The notes beneath the pieces were generated by a model. That model was not told where the DNA came from. It saw nothing but the letters and a program-made list of their open reading frames with translations, and ran no database searches. A DNA stretch of 64,000 nucleotides from Actinomycetota bacterium (GTDB lineage: Bacteria > Actinomycetota > Actinomycetes > Nanopelagicales > Nanopelagicaceae). Position 1 is the first letter of the stretch; every line of letters starts with the position of its first letter. This document shows, one piece after another, positions 49,823 to 59,507 of the stretch. A program made the position numbers and the translations under genes. The DNA lies in the NCBI GenBank assembly GCA_009698815.1, contig WLPJ01000003.1:62001-126000 (forward strand), read 5' to 3'.

Positions 49823-50023
49823 TTACTTATTATCTGTCTTGAAATAATTGTTGCGCAGATCATCAATTTCAGATTTGCGGAAACGACGATGTCCACCAAG
49901 TGTGCGAATCGAAGTTAGCTTGCCGGCCTTGGCCCAGCGAGTAACCGTCTTCGGATCAACGCCAAAAAGATCGGCGACTTCTCGTGGAGTGAGCAAGATT
50001 TCTGCATCGGGCAGACGGTTCAT
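49823..50023 (-). CDS. bldC: BldC-family MerR-like DNA-binding protein
   Basis: 66 residues, a lone winged helix-turn-helix of the MerR type without effector domain: LTPREVADLFGVDPKTVTRW (recognition helix) followed by the wing TLGGHRRFRKSEIDDLR. This length and sequence match BldC of Streptomyces, a developmental regulator that binds direct repeats head to tail; in non-sporulating actinobacteria the role is unknown. Good AAGGTGAG ribosome site. An inverted repeat CAAATC-N8-GATTTG lies 31-50 bases upstream. Confidence 0.92.
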   Translation of the reverse strand: MNRLPDAEILLTPREVADLFGVDPKTVTRWAKAGKLTSIRTLGGHRRFRKSEIDDLRNNYFKTDNK

Positions 50024-50140
50024 GGCTCACCTTTTTCATCTATTTCAGTCGGGCAAATCAGATGTCCGATTTGTAACGAGTGTCGGAAGTATCCGCCAAA
50101 GTACGCGCAAATAGCAAGAGTTGCTCAGGGTTACGATGGA

Positions 50141-50956
50141 TCAAATCGCAGATTCAAAGCCCTGCACGATGCGCCAACGGCTAACCAGCCGCTCATAACC
50201 CTGACCAGCCATCTGGCCATCGCCGGCGGCTAGCCCTGAAAGTGAAAGTAGAACATCTTCGACAGATGTGTCAGCTTCGATTCCTTCTTCTCCTGCCAAA
50301 CGCAGTCCGTAATCTAAATAATTTGCCAAGCCGCCGTAATCCAACTCGACAAGTGATTTGTTATGGAACATATCTAGCCATTCGAGTAAGTGTTCGATTT
50401 CAGCTTCGACAGATCCTTCACCGAATGCGCTGCGCACTGTTTGATGTGCAACTTCGGTGCGTGCTTTGGCATCTGCGATGTTGGTGCGCAAGACACAAAA
50501 AAGTCCATCTTCATCTTCGCCACGGATGCGCTCTTGCGCCATAAAGAGTGAGAACCAGCGCGGTGGAATTACCCAATTTTCAGTCAATATATGTGGCACA
50601 CGATCTTCCATTAAATCAACGCCCGCGGTAATTACATCTTCTAGAGATTGCGGTAAGAAAAATGGAGTAACCGATGATGGAAGTGAATCTTTAAAATCAT
50701 CGAGGGCTGCCCAACAACGAGTTGCAGTCGACCAAGGAGAGATGTAACGAACCCCATCGATATCAAGAATGTGCGCGCCATCGGGACGACCTGCTGGTGG
50801 TTCGGGAAAGACTAAGCGGCGCAGCGCCAGTTCTTGTTCTTCACGTTTTGAATTTTCATTTGCGGCAACGCTCTGCCAACGCAAACGATCTGCCGGTTCA
50901 AATGCGGAAAGTGGTTCGTAGATACGAAGGGATGCAACGTACGGAGTTGGTCTCAC
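50141..50956 (-). CDS. Conserved actinobacterial protein of unknown function
   Basis: 271 residues from GTG, acidic, soluble, no signal peptide. Recognisable stretches are YVASLRIYEPLSAFEPADRL at the start, PEPPAGRPDGAHILDIDG, a PPRWFSLFMAQER block in the middle and a C-terminal SRWRIVQGFE. I do not recognise a domain with an assigned function. Its place between the DUF3073 gene and bldC, next to purM/purF, resembles a neighbourhood seen in Streptomyces, so it is a conserved lineage gene rather than an orphan. Confidence 0.75.
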   Translation of the reverse strand: MRPTPYVASLRIYEPLSAFEPADRLRWQSVAANENSKREEQELALRRLVFPEPPAGRPDGAHILDIDGVRYISPWSTATRCWAALDDFKDSLPSSVTPFFLPQSLEDVITAGVDLMEDRVPHILTENWVIPPRWFSLFMAQERIRGEDEDGLFCVLRTNIADAKARTEVAHQTVRSAFGEGSVEAEIEHLLEWLDMFHNKSLVELDYGGLANYLDYGLRLAGEEGIEADTSVEDVLLSLSGLAAGDGQMAGQGYERLVSRWRIVQGFESAI

Positions 50957-50985
50957 GATAATTTAAGCATTGTTAGGCGAAAAAT

Positions 50986-51162
50986 TTAGGCACGAGGGAT
51001 GTAATTTCCCTCTGCAAATGGATCTTCATCATCGCCTGACTTATTTGATGAATCTTCACCATGGAGTTCTTTGGCAAGACGATCAAGATCCATCTCCTGA
51101 GAGTTGTACTTGAGATCTCTTGCTACTTTTGTCTGTTTAGCTTTTGCACGGCCGCGACCCAT
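50986..51162 (-). CDS. Small DUF3073 protein
   Basis: 58 residues with a strong AGGAGG seven bases before the ATG. The N-terminus MGRGRAKAKQTKVARDLKY is highly basic, the middle helical (MDLDRLAKELHG) and the C-terminus acidic, ending DPFAEGNYIPRA. This matches the actinobacterial DUF3073 family found beside purM. Function unknown; the basic head suggests nucleic-acid or ribosome contact (guess). Confidence 0.88.
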   Translation of the reverse strand: MGRGRAKAKQTKVARDLKYNSQEMDLDRLAKELHGEDSSNKSGDDEDPFAEGNYIPRA

Positions 51163-51207
51163 TGGGCGACCTCCTTACTAATTGCTGTTTTCGTCAAGAC
51201 GCGTAGG

Positions 51208-52263
51208 TTATCGCGTCAGGTAGGTACCTTCCAAAGCAGCCGCTCCTGGGCCACTTTGAGCGTGAATTGAGCCTGCCACCCATGCCTTCATGCCGCGTGC
51301 CGCCAAGGATTTGATTGTCAGATCCGCAATCGATGGGTCAATTACCGCAACCATGCCGATGCCACAGTTCCAGGTTCGCTCCATGTCGTGTTGTGGAACG
51401 CCAGCAACTTCTGCCATAAATTTCATCTCGGCAGGTAGCGCCCAAGTTGTGCGGTCGTATTTGGCAATTAAGCCATCAGGAATTACTCGCGCAGTGTTAT
51501 CGGCTAATCCACCACCGGTTATGTGAGAGAAGGTACGGATATTTTCTTGCTGCGCTCTTATCAGCGCTAAACAATCAAGTGAGTAAATTTCAGTTGGGGT
51601 AAGAAGTATTTCACCCAAGGTTTTATCAAAGCCTTCATATATTTTATGTAGGTCTAACTTTTGGGTAGCCAAGATATGTCGAACAAGTGAGTATCCGTTT
51701 GCATGAAAGCCACTTGCTGGCATTGCAATGATCACATCATCGTTTTTTACGCGATGCGAGCCAAGTTGATTATCAGCATCCACAACACCAGTTGCTGCCC
51801 CTGCAATATCGAATTCATCTTCTTTAAGTAGTCCAGGATGTTCGGCAGTTTCTCCACCAATTAAAGCGGTATTTGCTTTTACACATCCACGAGCAATTCC
51901 TTTTACGATATCTGCAATGCGTTCTGGGATTACTTTGCCTACTGCAATGTAATCGGTCATAAATAGCGGTTCTGCTCCACATACAACCAGATCATCTACG
52001 ACCATGGCAACTAAGTCTTCACCGATGGTGTCGTAGATTCCCATCTGGCGAGCAATTTCAGTTTTAGTTCCAACCCCATCGGTGGAAGTTGCAAGTAAGG
52101 GTTTATTCATTTTCTTCAAAGCGCTGGCATCGAACAAGCCTGCAAAGCCACCGATGCCACCCATAACTTCTGGCCGCGTTGCCTTGGCGATTGAAGCCTT
52201 CATTAATTCGACGGCGCGATCTCCGGCATCGATATCAACGCCAGAATCTTTATATGTGCTCAT
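51208..52263 (-). CDS. purM: Phosphoribosylformylglycinamidine cyclo-ligase (AIR synthetase)
   Basis: Closes the imidazole ring to AIR with ATP, step five of purine synthesis. 351 residues. Characteristic are GGFAGLFDASALKKMNKPLL, STDGVGTKTEIA (about 57-68), VDDLVVCGAEPLFMTDYIAV, LIGGETAEHPG and the C-terminal HITGGGLADNTARV. The start lies 14 bases inside the purF gene, indicating coupling. Confidence 0.96.
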   Translation of the reverse strand: MSTYKDSGVDIDAGDRAVELMKASIAKATRPEVMGGIGGFAGLFDASALKKMNKPLLATSTDGVGTKTEIARQMGIYDTIGEDLVAMVVDDLVVCGAEPLFMTDYIAVGKVIPERIADIVKGIARGCVKANTALIGGETAEHPGLLKEDEFDIAGAATGVVDADNQLGSHRVKNDDVIIAMPASGFHANGYSLVRHILATQKLDLHKIYEGFDKTLGEILLTPTEIYSLDCLALIRAQQENIRTFSHITGGGLADNTARVIPDGLIAKYDRTTWALPAEMKFMAEVAGVPQHDMERTWNCGIGMVAVIDPSIADLTIKSLAARGMKAWVAGSIHAQSGPGAAALEGTYLTR

Positions 52264-53737
52264 GGCTTTTAGCCTTTTCGGTAATTTCTAAGCGCATCTT
52301 TCCTTCGGACATATCAGTTGGAACCGCAATGGGATAAGTGCCCGTAAAACAAGCGGTACAGAGCTTATCTTCGGCGATTGTGGTCGCTGCGATCAAGCCT
52401 TCCATCGAGACATAATTTAGTGAATCTGCGCCAATCGAGCGGCGGATTTCTTCAACCTCTAACCCGCTAGCAATTAATTCCGCGCGTGATGCAAAATCGA
52501 TTCCATAATAGCAAGGCCATTCAACTGGTGGACTAGAAATACGAACGTGAATCTCGCGTGCACCAGCTTCGCGCAACATACGAACAATTGCACGTTGAGT
52601 ATTTCCTCGGACAATCGAATCATCTACAACAATTATGCGCTTGCCCTCAATAATCTCGCGTAGCGGATTCAACTTTAAGCGAATGCCTAACTGACGGATA
52701 GTTTGTGAAGGCTGAATAAATGTTCGGCCAACGTATGAATTCTTGACTAAACCAAGCCCATAAGGAATTCCAGATTGTTGTGCATACCCAATTGCCGCTG
52801 GAGTTCCAGACTCTGGTACCGGAATGACAAGATCGGCTTCAACTGGTGCTTCAATCGCTAAACGCTTACCGATCCGTACCCGAGTTGCATGAACGCCTTG
52901 TCCGGCAATTGTCGTATCTGGTCGCGCTAAGTAAACATATTCAAAGATGCATCCCTTGGGATCAGGTTTTGCCCACATCTGTGATCGAATTCCATCTTCA
53001 TTAATTGCTAGGAATTCGCCAGGTTCAACTTCGCGCACGAACGCGGCACCGACAATATCGAGCGCCGCCGTCTCGGATGCCACAACCCATCCACGGTCGA
53101 GTTTTCCAATAACAAGCGGGCGCACGCCATGACGATCGCGCGCGGCATATAAAGTTTTTTCATCCATAAAGACCAACGAGAAAGCACCTTCAAGTTTGGG
53201 CAGTACTGCAATTGCACTAGCTTCCACGTTCTTCTCATCTTGCAGTCCAATTAAGGCGGTCATAATTTCGGTATCAGTAGTTGCACCGCGATCGTTCTTG
53301 GCAGTGTTGCCTTCAAGTTTTTGAACCATCTCGGCTAAATCGCCAGTATTAGTCAGATTTCCATTGTGAGCTAAGGCCAAAGTGCCGTATTTAGTGGGTC
53401 TTAGCGTTGGTTGGGCGTTAACCCAAGTGCTTGATCCAGTTGTGCTGTAACGGCAATGCCCAATTGCTAAATCGCCAGTCAAACCAGCAAGATCGGTTTC
53501 AGTGAAAACTTGTGAAACTAAACCCATATCTTTGTAAATCAAAATTCGCTCGCCATCACTGGCCGCAATCCCTGCTGATTCTTGTCCACGATGTTGCAAG
53601 GCGTAGAGTCCGTAGAAAGTTAACTTGGCAACTTCTTCTTGCGGTGCCCAAACTCCAAAGACTCCACAAGCATCTTGCGGTGCTTTATCGTCATCTAAGA
53701 CGTTGTGGTTTAGCAATCCATCAGGGCGGCGCGTCAT
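52250..53737 (-). CDS. purF: Amidophosphoribosyltransferase
   Basis: First committed step of purine synthesis: PRPP plus glutamine to phosphoribosylamine. 495 residues. The first 23 are a propeptide removed to expose the nucleophile Cys24 (DACGVFGVW). N-terminal Ntn glutaminase (HRGQESAGIA, GHCRYSTTGSSTWVNAQP), then the PRTase domain with VDDSIVRGNT (PRPP loop). The cysteines that could hold the iron-sulfur cluster of Bacillus-type enzymes include those in EWPCYYGIDF and DKLCTACFTGTYP. ATG overlaps the sterol-carrier-like gene stop. Confidence 0.96.
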   Translation of the reverse strand: MTRRPDGLLNHNVLDDDKAPQDACGVFGVWAPQEEVAKLTFYGLYALQHRGQESAGIAASDGERILIYKDMGLVSQVFTETDLAGLTGDLAIGHCRYSTTGSSTWVNAQPTLRPTKYGTLALAHNGNLTNTGDLAEMVQKLEGNTAKNDRGATTDTEIMTALIGLQDEKNVEASAIAVLPKLEGAFSLVFMDEKTLYAARDRHGVRPLVIGKLDRGWVVASETAALDIVGAAFVREVEPGEFLAINEDGIRSQMWAKPDPKGCIFEYVYLARPDTTIAGQGVHATRVRIGKRLAIEAPVEADLVIPVPESGTPAAIGYAQQSGIPYGLGLVKNSYVGRTFIQPSQTIRQLGIRLKLNPLREIIEGKRIIVVDDSIVRGNTQRAIVRMLREAGAREIHVRISSPPVEWPCYYGIDFASRAELIASGLEVEEIRRSIGADSLNYVSMEGLIAATTIAEDKLCTACFTGTYPIAVPTDMSEGKMRLEITEKAKSHEHI

Positions 53738-54030
53738 GGCTTAATCCTAATCGGTAGAAGTTCAGTTAAATCTGCACGGGCACCAGATGCGTTAATGAGT
53801 CCTAGCGACATCGCATCAGCCCAAGTGCGTTCTCCATTTGCTAGCGCCAGCCAAGTATCGGCATCCATCTCGATGACATTAGCCGGAGTACCGCGCGTAT
53901 GGGTTGGTCCGGCTCCACATTGCACAGCGGCATAAGGAGGAATACGAACTTCAATGGCGCGACCAGGCGAACGTTCCACAAGTACAGCCAGGGTCTGTTT
54001 CACCGCTTCTAATACTTTAGGATCGCGCAT
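53734..54030 (-). CDS. Small sterol-carrier-family protein
   Basis: 98 residues resembling the actinobacterial SCP2-like proteins regularly found between purL and purF: PGRAIEVRIPPYAAVQCGAG, then VIEMDADTWLALANGERTW (the SCP2 core motif) and a short C-terminus. Role in purine synthesis unknown; lipid binding is assumed only from the fold. It overlaps purF by four bases, so it is translated with the purine genes. Confidence 0.82.
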   Translation of the reverse strand: MRDPKVLEAVKQTLAVLVERSPGRAIEVRIPPYAAVQCGAGPTHTRGTPANVIEMDADTWLALANGERTWADAMSLGLINASGARADLTELLPIRIKP

Positions 54031-54033
54031 CTT

Positions 54034-56265
54034 TTATCCAAATAACTTCGGGAAAGTTTCGGTATGTGCGGTGCGTAATTCATTAAGTGGAATTACCGCG
54101 CCATTAATCACTAAATTATCGCCGCCAGTTGTACCAATTTTGACGATATCAATATCTTGTTTTTTAGCCAGCGCTAAGAGTTGTTCTAACTTTGCGGGGT
54201 CAATTGCGACAATTACACGTCCTGGTGATTCTGAAATCAGCGCAACTTCTATATTTGCGATTGTGATATCCGCACCAACGTTATGGCGAAGCACCATTTC
54301 AGTAAGGGATGCGCTAAGCCCACCTTGGCTTAGATCGTGTGCTGCTGTGAAAATCTGTGAAGTTCGGCCAGCCACAAGTAGTTCAATTAGGCGCATTTCA
54401 CGCTGTAAATCAGCCACTGGTGCGCATCCACCGCGTTGTCCATGCATGTATGCCCATTCGCTGCCCGCGATATCATCGGCCGTTTCACCAAGTAAATAAA
54501 GTTCAAGGCCGGCACGATCAAAACTCATTGGCGTTCTAGTGCGCACATCATCAATTACTCCAAGGACGCCGATTACAGGTGTCGGCAAAATCGCAATGGC
54601 TCCAGTTTGATTATAGAAAGAAACATTTCCACCAGTTACTGGCAAGCCCATCTCTAAACAGCCATCAGCCAAACCTCTGACTGATTCTGCAAACTGCCAC
54701 ATAACCCCCGGATCTTCAGGTGAACCAAAGTTTAGGCAATTGGTGACCGCTAAAGGTATAGCACCTGCAGTTGCAATATTGCGCGCTGCTTCGGCGAGTG
54801 CCAACTTAGCACCTTCGTATGGGTTTAAGTAGGACCAGTTTGCGTTGGCATCAGTTGCAATTGCCACACCCAAATGTGTTTTCTCATCAATGCGAACCAT
54901 TCCTGAATCATCAGGTTGCGATTGAATTGTATTTCCTTGAACATAACGATCGTATTGTGATGTAACCCAAGATTTATCCGCCAGGTTTGGAGTAGCGGCT
55001 AACTTAAGGACTGTAGATTTAATTTCACCTGCAGTGCTTGGCCGAGGAACAATTACTTTTTCGGCATTCACGCGATCTACATATTCGGGTTTAGCAAGTG
55101 GTCGGTTATAGACCGGTCCATCGTGTGCCACAGTGCGTGGCGGAACATCCACAATTAAATCTCCGTGCCAGGTAATCTCAAGTCGTTCGCCATCAGTTAC
55201 TTCACCAATAACAGTTACGGTGACATCCCATTTCTTACAGATTTCCAAGAAGCGGTCGATGTGTTTTGGCTCAACGATGGCGCACATACGCTCTTGCGAC
55301 TCAGACATCAAAATCTCTTCCGGCGACAAGGTGGCATCACGCAGCGGAACTCGGTCAAGTTCGACCTTCATGCCACCGCTTCCACCTGATGCAAGCTCGC
55401 TGGTTGCGCAAGATAAGCCTGCCCCGCCAAGGTCTTGGATGCCCACAACCAAATCTTCAGCAAAGATTTCTAGCGAACATTCGATCAAAACTTTTTCAAC
55501 AAATGGATCCCCCACTTGTACTGCTGGACGTTTAGCTGGACCAGTTGAATCAAATGTTTCAGATGCCAGTACAGAAACACCACCAATACCATCGCCGCCA
55601 GTTTTAGCACCGTATAAGACAACTAAATTGCCCGCACCAGCTGCTTTGGCAAGTTTGATATCGCTATGTTTCATAACGCCAACGCAGAGCGCGTTAACTA
55701 GTGGATTTCCAATATAAGTTTCATCAAATACAACTTCGCCACCAATATTTGGTAGTCCCAAACAGTTTCCGTATCCACCAACTCCGGCGATGATTCCAGG
55801 CAAAACACGTCGCGTGTCTGCAGCATCGGCTGGACCAAAGCGCAATGGATCCATAACTGCAATTGGACGAGCGCCCATTGTCAAAATATCGCGCACGATT
55901 CCGCCAACACCGGTAGCTGCACCCTGATACGGCTCAATAAATGATGGGTGGTTATGAGATTCAATTTTAAATGTAACCGCATATCCCTGACCGACATCAA
56001 CAACTCCGGCATTCTCACCAATACCAACTAGCAGCGCATCTGTTTTAACTGCCTTGTCGCCGAATTGCTTCAGGTGCACCTTCGATGATTTGTAAGAACA
56101 GTGTTCAGACCACATCACTGAGTACATTGCTAGTTCTGATGAAGTTGGGCGCCGTCCCAAAATTTCTTTGATGCGCGCATATTCATCGGGCTTTAGCCCA
56201 AGTTCGGCAAATGGCTGAACCGCATCTGGGTTTCTTTGGGCAATCGCAACAGTATCTAGCGCCAA
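54034..56265 (-). CDS. purL: Phosphoribosylformylglycinamidine synthase subunit II
   Basis: Catalytic subunit of FGAM synthase, small (743-residue) form that works with PurS and PurQ. Marks are [50 protein letters not shown], and later [17 protein letters not shown]. The only plausible start is a TTG immediately after the purQ TAA; the next ATG is 46 codons later, inside conserved sequence. A TTG start may lower its translation relative to PurQ. Confidence 0.96.
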   Translation of the reverse strand: MALDTVAIAQRNPDAVQPFAELGLKPDEYARIKEILGRRPTSSELAMYSVMWSEHCSYKSSKVHLKQFGDKAVKTDALLVGIGENAGVVDVGQGYAVTFKIESHNHPSFIEPYQGAATGVGGIVRDILTMGARPIAVMDPLRFGPADAADTRRVLPGIIAGVGGYGNCLGLPNIGGEVVFDETYIGNPLVNALCVGVMKHSDIKLAKAAGAGNLVVLYGAKTGGDGIGGVSVLASETFDSTGPAKRPAVQVGDPFVEKVLIECSLEIFAEDLVVGIQDLGGAGLSCATSELASGGSGGMKVELDRVPLRDATLSPEEILMSESQERMCAIVEPKHIDRFLEICKKWDVTVTVIGEVTDGERLEITWHGDLIVDVPPRTVAHDGPVYNRPLAKPEYVDRVNAEKVIVPRPSTAGEIKSTVLKLAATPNLADKSWVTSQYDRYVQGNTIQSQPDDSGMVRIDEKTHLGVAIATDANANWSYLNPYEGAKLALAEAARNIATAGAIPLAVTNCLNFGSPEDPGVMWQFAESVRGLADGCLEMGLPVTGGNVSFYNQTGAIAILPTPVIGVLGVIDDVRTRTPMSFDRAGLELYLLGETADDIAGSEWAYMHGQRGGCAPVADLQREMRLIELLVAGRTSQIFTAAHDLSQGGLSASLTEMVLRHNVGADITIANIEVALISESPGRVIVAIDPAKLEQLLALAKKQDIDIVKIGTTGGDNLVINGAVIPLNELRTAHTETFPKLFG

Positions 56266-56934
56266 TTACTTCACCAAAGCTTTCAAAACTGAAGTGAAGA
56301 ATCCCAAACCGTCAGCAGTCGGACCAGTTAAAGTATCAATCGCATGTTCTGGATGTGGCATTAAACCAACTACATTGCCGCGTGCATTTGTAATACCTGC
56401 AATTTTATTCCGTGATCCATTGGGATTTTTGCCTACATATCGCGCAATTATTCGCCCTTCCCCTTCAAGTGCAGCAAGAATGGCGTCATCACATTGAAAA
56501 GAGCCTTCGCCATTTTTTAGTGGAATAACAATTTCCTGACCAACTGAATAAGAAGAGGTCCAAGCCGTTTGGTTATTTGTGATCTCTAATTTTTGATCAC
56601 GGCATAAGAAATGGAGTTCGTGGTTGCGAGTTAGCGCCCCTGGCAGCAAGTGAGCTTCACATAAAACTTGGAAGCCATTGCAAATACCGAGCAGCGGCAT
56701 TCCTCCATTAGCAGCATCAATTATTTTTTCCATTACTGGTGCAAAACGTGAGATCGCACCACAGCGCAGATAATCACCATAGGAAAAGCCACCCGGCAAA
56801 ATAACTGCGTCAACACCTTTTAGATCTGCGTCGTTGTGCCAGAGCGAGATTGCCATCGTGCCCGCATGAGTTGCAGCACGCGCAGCATCGCGATCATCTA
56901 GCGTTCCTGGAAAAGTTACGACGCCAATTTTCAT
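56266..56934 (-). CDS. purQ: Phosphoribosylformylglycinamidine synthase subunit I (glutaminase)
   Basis: Class I glutamine amidotransferase supplying ammonia to PurL. 222 residues with [12 protein letters not shown] (about 46-57), nucleophile Cys in [11 protein letters not shown] and the His/Glu pair in [13 protein letters not shown] directly follows the purS stop. Stand-alone PurQ confirms the three-part PurLQS enzyme. Confidence 0.96.
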   Translation of the reverse strand: MKIGVVTFPGTLDDRDAARAATHAGTMAISLWHNDADLKGVDAVILPGGFSYGDYLRCGAISRFAPVMEKIIDAANGGMPLLGICNGFQVLCEAHLLPGALTRNHELHFLCRDQKLEITNNQTAWTSSYSVGQEIVIPLKNGEGSFQCDDAILAALEGEGRIIARYVGKNPNGSRNKIAGITNARGNVVGLMPHPEHAIDTLTGPTADGLGFFTSVLKALVK

Positions 56935-57180
56935 TTACTTCTCAACTCTTACTGTGAAGGTTTCGATAACTGGATTAGCAAGTAGCGTCTCTGCTGCCTT
57001 GGCAACTTCAGCTAACTGTGCAGGTGTTGGCTCACCATCAACTTCTATTTCAAAACGCTTACCTTGACGCACGCTCTTGGCGAAAGTAAATCCCAGACGA
57101 GGCAAGGCGGCAGAGACTGCTACTCCTTGTGGGTCGAGAATTTCGGGCTTTAACATCACATCAACCACGATCTTTGCCAT
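56935..57180 (-). CDS. purS: Phosphoribosylformylglycinamidine synthase subunit PurS
   Basis: 81-residue structural subunit that bridges PurL and PurQ and helps ammonia transfer. Typical sequence KIVDVMLKPEILDPQGVAV and IEVDG with VIETFTVRVEK at the end. Its start is 27 bases after purC, a slightly larger gap than others in the run. Confidence 0.95.
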   Translation of the reverse strand: MAKIVVDVMLKPEILDPQGVAVSAALPRLGFTFAKSVRQGKRFEIEVDGEPTPAQLAEVAKAAETLLANPVIETFTVRVEK

Positions 57181-57207
57181 TTGCTTCTCTCTCTACTTAT
57201 ATTCTTA

Positions 57208-58089
57208 CTAGAACTTCATACCTGTAATACGGAAATATGCTTCTTCATATCGCGCTGCAGTCTTTTCTACGATCTCTGCCGGCAATTCTGGTGGCGGGCT
57301 TTTCTTATCCCAGCCGCTATTCGTTAAGAAATCTCTAACGAATTGTTTATCAAATGAGCTTTGGGCGCTACCTGGTTGCCAGGTCGAGCTTTCCCAAAAC
57401 CTTGAAGAATCTGGGGTTAGCACTTCATCCCCCAGGGTTATGACGCCTTTGGCATCGCGGCCAAATTCGAATTTAGTATCAGCCAAGATGATGCCGCGAC
57501 TGCGGGCAAAATCAGCAGCCGTTTCATACAGGGAGAGCGTCAAATCGCGTAATTGCGCCGCATCATCGGCTCCCACGATTTTTATTGCCGACTCGAAATC
57601 AATATTTATATCGTGATCGCCAATTTTGGCCTTCGTTGCTGGCGTAAAGATGTTACCTGGCAACTGCGAGCCATCGACTAGACCAGATGGAAGTGAATTT
57701 CCACAGACTGCTTGATTTTCTTTGTATTCGTTAAGTCCACTGCCGGTCAAATAGCCACGTGCGACACATTCGATTTCAAACATATCTAGTGGCTTAACTA
57801 TTACGGCGCGATCAATTACCTGTGTTGGCACATCATCACTAATGATGTGGTTGGGCACGATATCTTCGAGAAGTTCAAACCAAAAAAGTGAGAGCTGAGT
57901 CAAAATCGCACCTTTATTTGGAATCGTGGTTGGCAGTACCCAATCAAATGCGGATATGCGATCCGATGCCACTAATAAAATTTCGCCAGCACCATTGGTG
58001 TAAAGGTCTCGAACTTTTCCGGTGCGCAAGTGTTGCCAACCAGCAACAGTTGGTGCTGGCGGAGCGCCAGCTACACCGAAGCCACTCAC
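57208..58089 (-). CDS. purC: SAICAR synthetase
   Basis: Adds aspartate to CAIR. 293 residues from GTG, which overlaps the purB TGA. Family blocks: HLRTGKVRDLYTNGAGEILLVASDRISAFD (seen as GKVRDLY and SDRISAFDW), PLDMFEIECVARGYLTGSG, ILADTKFEFG and DEVLTPDSSRFW. This is the longer form found in actinobacteria and yeast. Confidence 0.95.
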   Translation of the reverse strand: MSGFGVAGAPPAPTVAGWQHLRTGKVRDLYTNGAGEILLVASDRISAFDWVLPTTIPNKGAILTQLSLFWFELLEDIVPNHIISDDVPTQVIDRAVIVKPLDMFEIECVARGYLTGSGLNEYKENQAVCGNSLPSGLVDGSQLPGNIFTPATKAKIGDHDINIDFESAIKIVGADDAAQLRDLTLSLYETAADFARSRGIILADTKFEFGRDAKGVITLGDEVLTPDSSRFWESSTWQPGSAQSSFDKQFVRDFLTNSGWDKKSPPPELPAEIVEKTAARYEEAYFRITGMKF

Positions 58090-59507
58090 CTGATGGAATG
58101 AGGTTTGTACTGCGCTGCGGCAGGATGCGCGGATGTAATCGCGTCAATGCGATCTACAACTCGAGCAATTTGTTGGCGAGCATCGCCTGTAAATTCAATT
58201 GGTTGGCTAATTAACGCATCTAGCGCTTTGCGATCTAGCGGCAAACGATCATCCGCAGCGAGTGAATCAAGCAGAGTATTTGCTTTGCCTTCGCGCATTA
58301 GCAGCGCTGCTTTAACTGCGTGTTCTTTGATCACTTCATGGGCAACTTCGCGGCCAACGCCGCCCTTTATAGATGCCATCAAAATCTTTGTTGTCGCTAG
58401 GAAAGGCAGATAACGATCTAGTTCTGCGGCAATTACTGCAGGGAAAGCACCAAATTCGCTAAGTACGGTAAGTGTTGTTTCAAGCAGGCCATCTATGGCG
58501 TAGAAAGCATCTGGCAGAGCAACGCGACGAACCACGCTGCAAGAAACATCGCCTTCGTTCCATTGATCGCCAGCAAGTTCTGAAACCATCGAGGCATAAC
58601 CACGCAAGATCACGCTGAGGCCGTTAATACGTTCGCAGGAACGTGTATTCATCTTGTGAGGCATTGCAGATGAGCCAACTTGTCCGGCCTTAAAGCCTTC
58701 AGTTACAAGTTCGGCACCAGCCATTAAGCGAATTGAAGTCGCAAGTGATGACGGACTTGCTGCTAACTGAACCAGTGTTGTCACAACATCGTAATCAAAT
58801 GATCGTGGGTAAATCTGGCCAGTTGAATCTAGTACACGATTAAAGCCAAGTTCATTTGCGATTTCTAGTTCTAGGCTGTGATGCGCCTTTGATGAACCAA
58901 GTAAATCAATTGAATCTTGTGAAGTTCCAACTGGTCCTTTGATGCCGCGCATCGGATAGCGATCTTGTAGCGAAACTAAACGCTCATATGCAAAGAGCAG
59001 CTCTTCGGCTGCGGATGCAAAGCGTTTTCCAAGCGTTGTGATTTGCGCGGGCACGTTATGTGAACGGCCAGCGATCGCCTGGTCTGAATATTGTGCGGCT
59101 TTTTCGCCAAGTTGTGCCAAAACCGCAACAACTTTGTCGTGCACAATCGCTAGACCATTTTTTATCTGCAGAGCCTCGATATTTTCGGTTAAGTCACGGC
59201 TAGTCATGCCCGCGTGAATTAATTCATGTCCTGCCAGAGCGTTGAATTCTTCAATTCTGGCTTTCACATCATGGCGGGTTAATTTCTCGCGAGCATCGAT
59301 TGATGCCAGGTCAACTTTTTTAATTACCTTTTCGTAATCAGCAATTGCTGCATTTGAAATTGTGTGGCCAAATTTGTTCTGTGCACGGGCTACTGCCAGC
59401 CAGAGACGGCGTTCTGCAATTATTTTCTCTTCAGGTGCGAAGATGGCGCGCATTGCACTGGATGCATAACGATCAGCAAGGACGCTCACTGGCTTATTCT
59501 CCCCCAT
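58086..59507 (-). CDS. purB: Adenylosuccinate lyase
   Basis: Cleaves SAICAR and adenylosuccinate, releasing fumarate. 473 residues, all helical superfamily of fumarase/argininosuccinate lyase. The signature loop GSSAMPHKMNTRSCERI (about 276-292) and HAGMTSRDLTEN (about 98-109) with RSHNVPAQ are clear. ATG follows the purD stop without a gap. Confidence 0.95.
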   Translation of the reverse strand: MGENKPVSVLADRYASSAMRAIFAPEEKIIAERRLWLAVARAQNKFGHTISNAAIADYEKVIKKVDLASIDAREKLTRHDVKARIEEFNALAGHELIHAGMTSRDLTENIEALQIKNGLAIVHDKVVAVLAQLGEKAAQYSDQAIAGRSHNVPAQITTLGKRFASAAEELLFAYERLVSLQDRYPMRGIKGPVGTSQDSIDLLGSSKAHHSLELEIANELGFNRVLDSTGQIYPRSFDYDVVTTLVQLAASPSSLATSIRLMAGAELVTEGFKAGQVGSSAMPHKMNTRSCERINGLSVILRGYASMVSELAGDQWNEGDVSCSVVRRVALPDAFYAIDGLLETTLTVLSEFGAFPAVIAAELDRYLPFLATTKILMASIKGGVGREVAHEVIKEHAVKAALLMREGKANTLLDSLAADDRLPLDRKALDALISQPIEFTGDARQQIARVVDRIDAITSAHPAAAQYKPHSIR

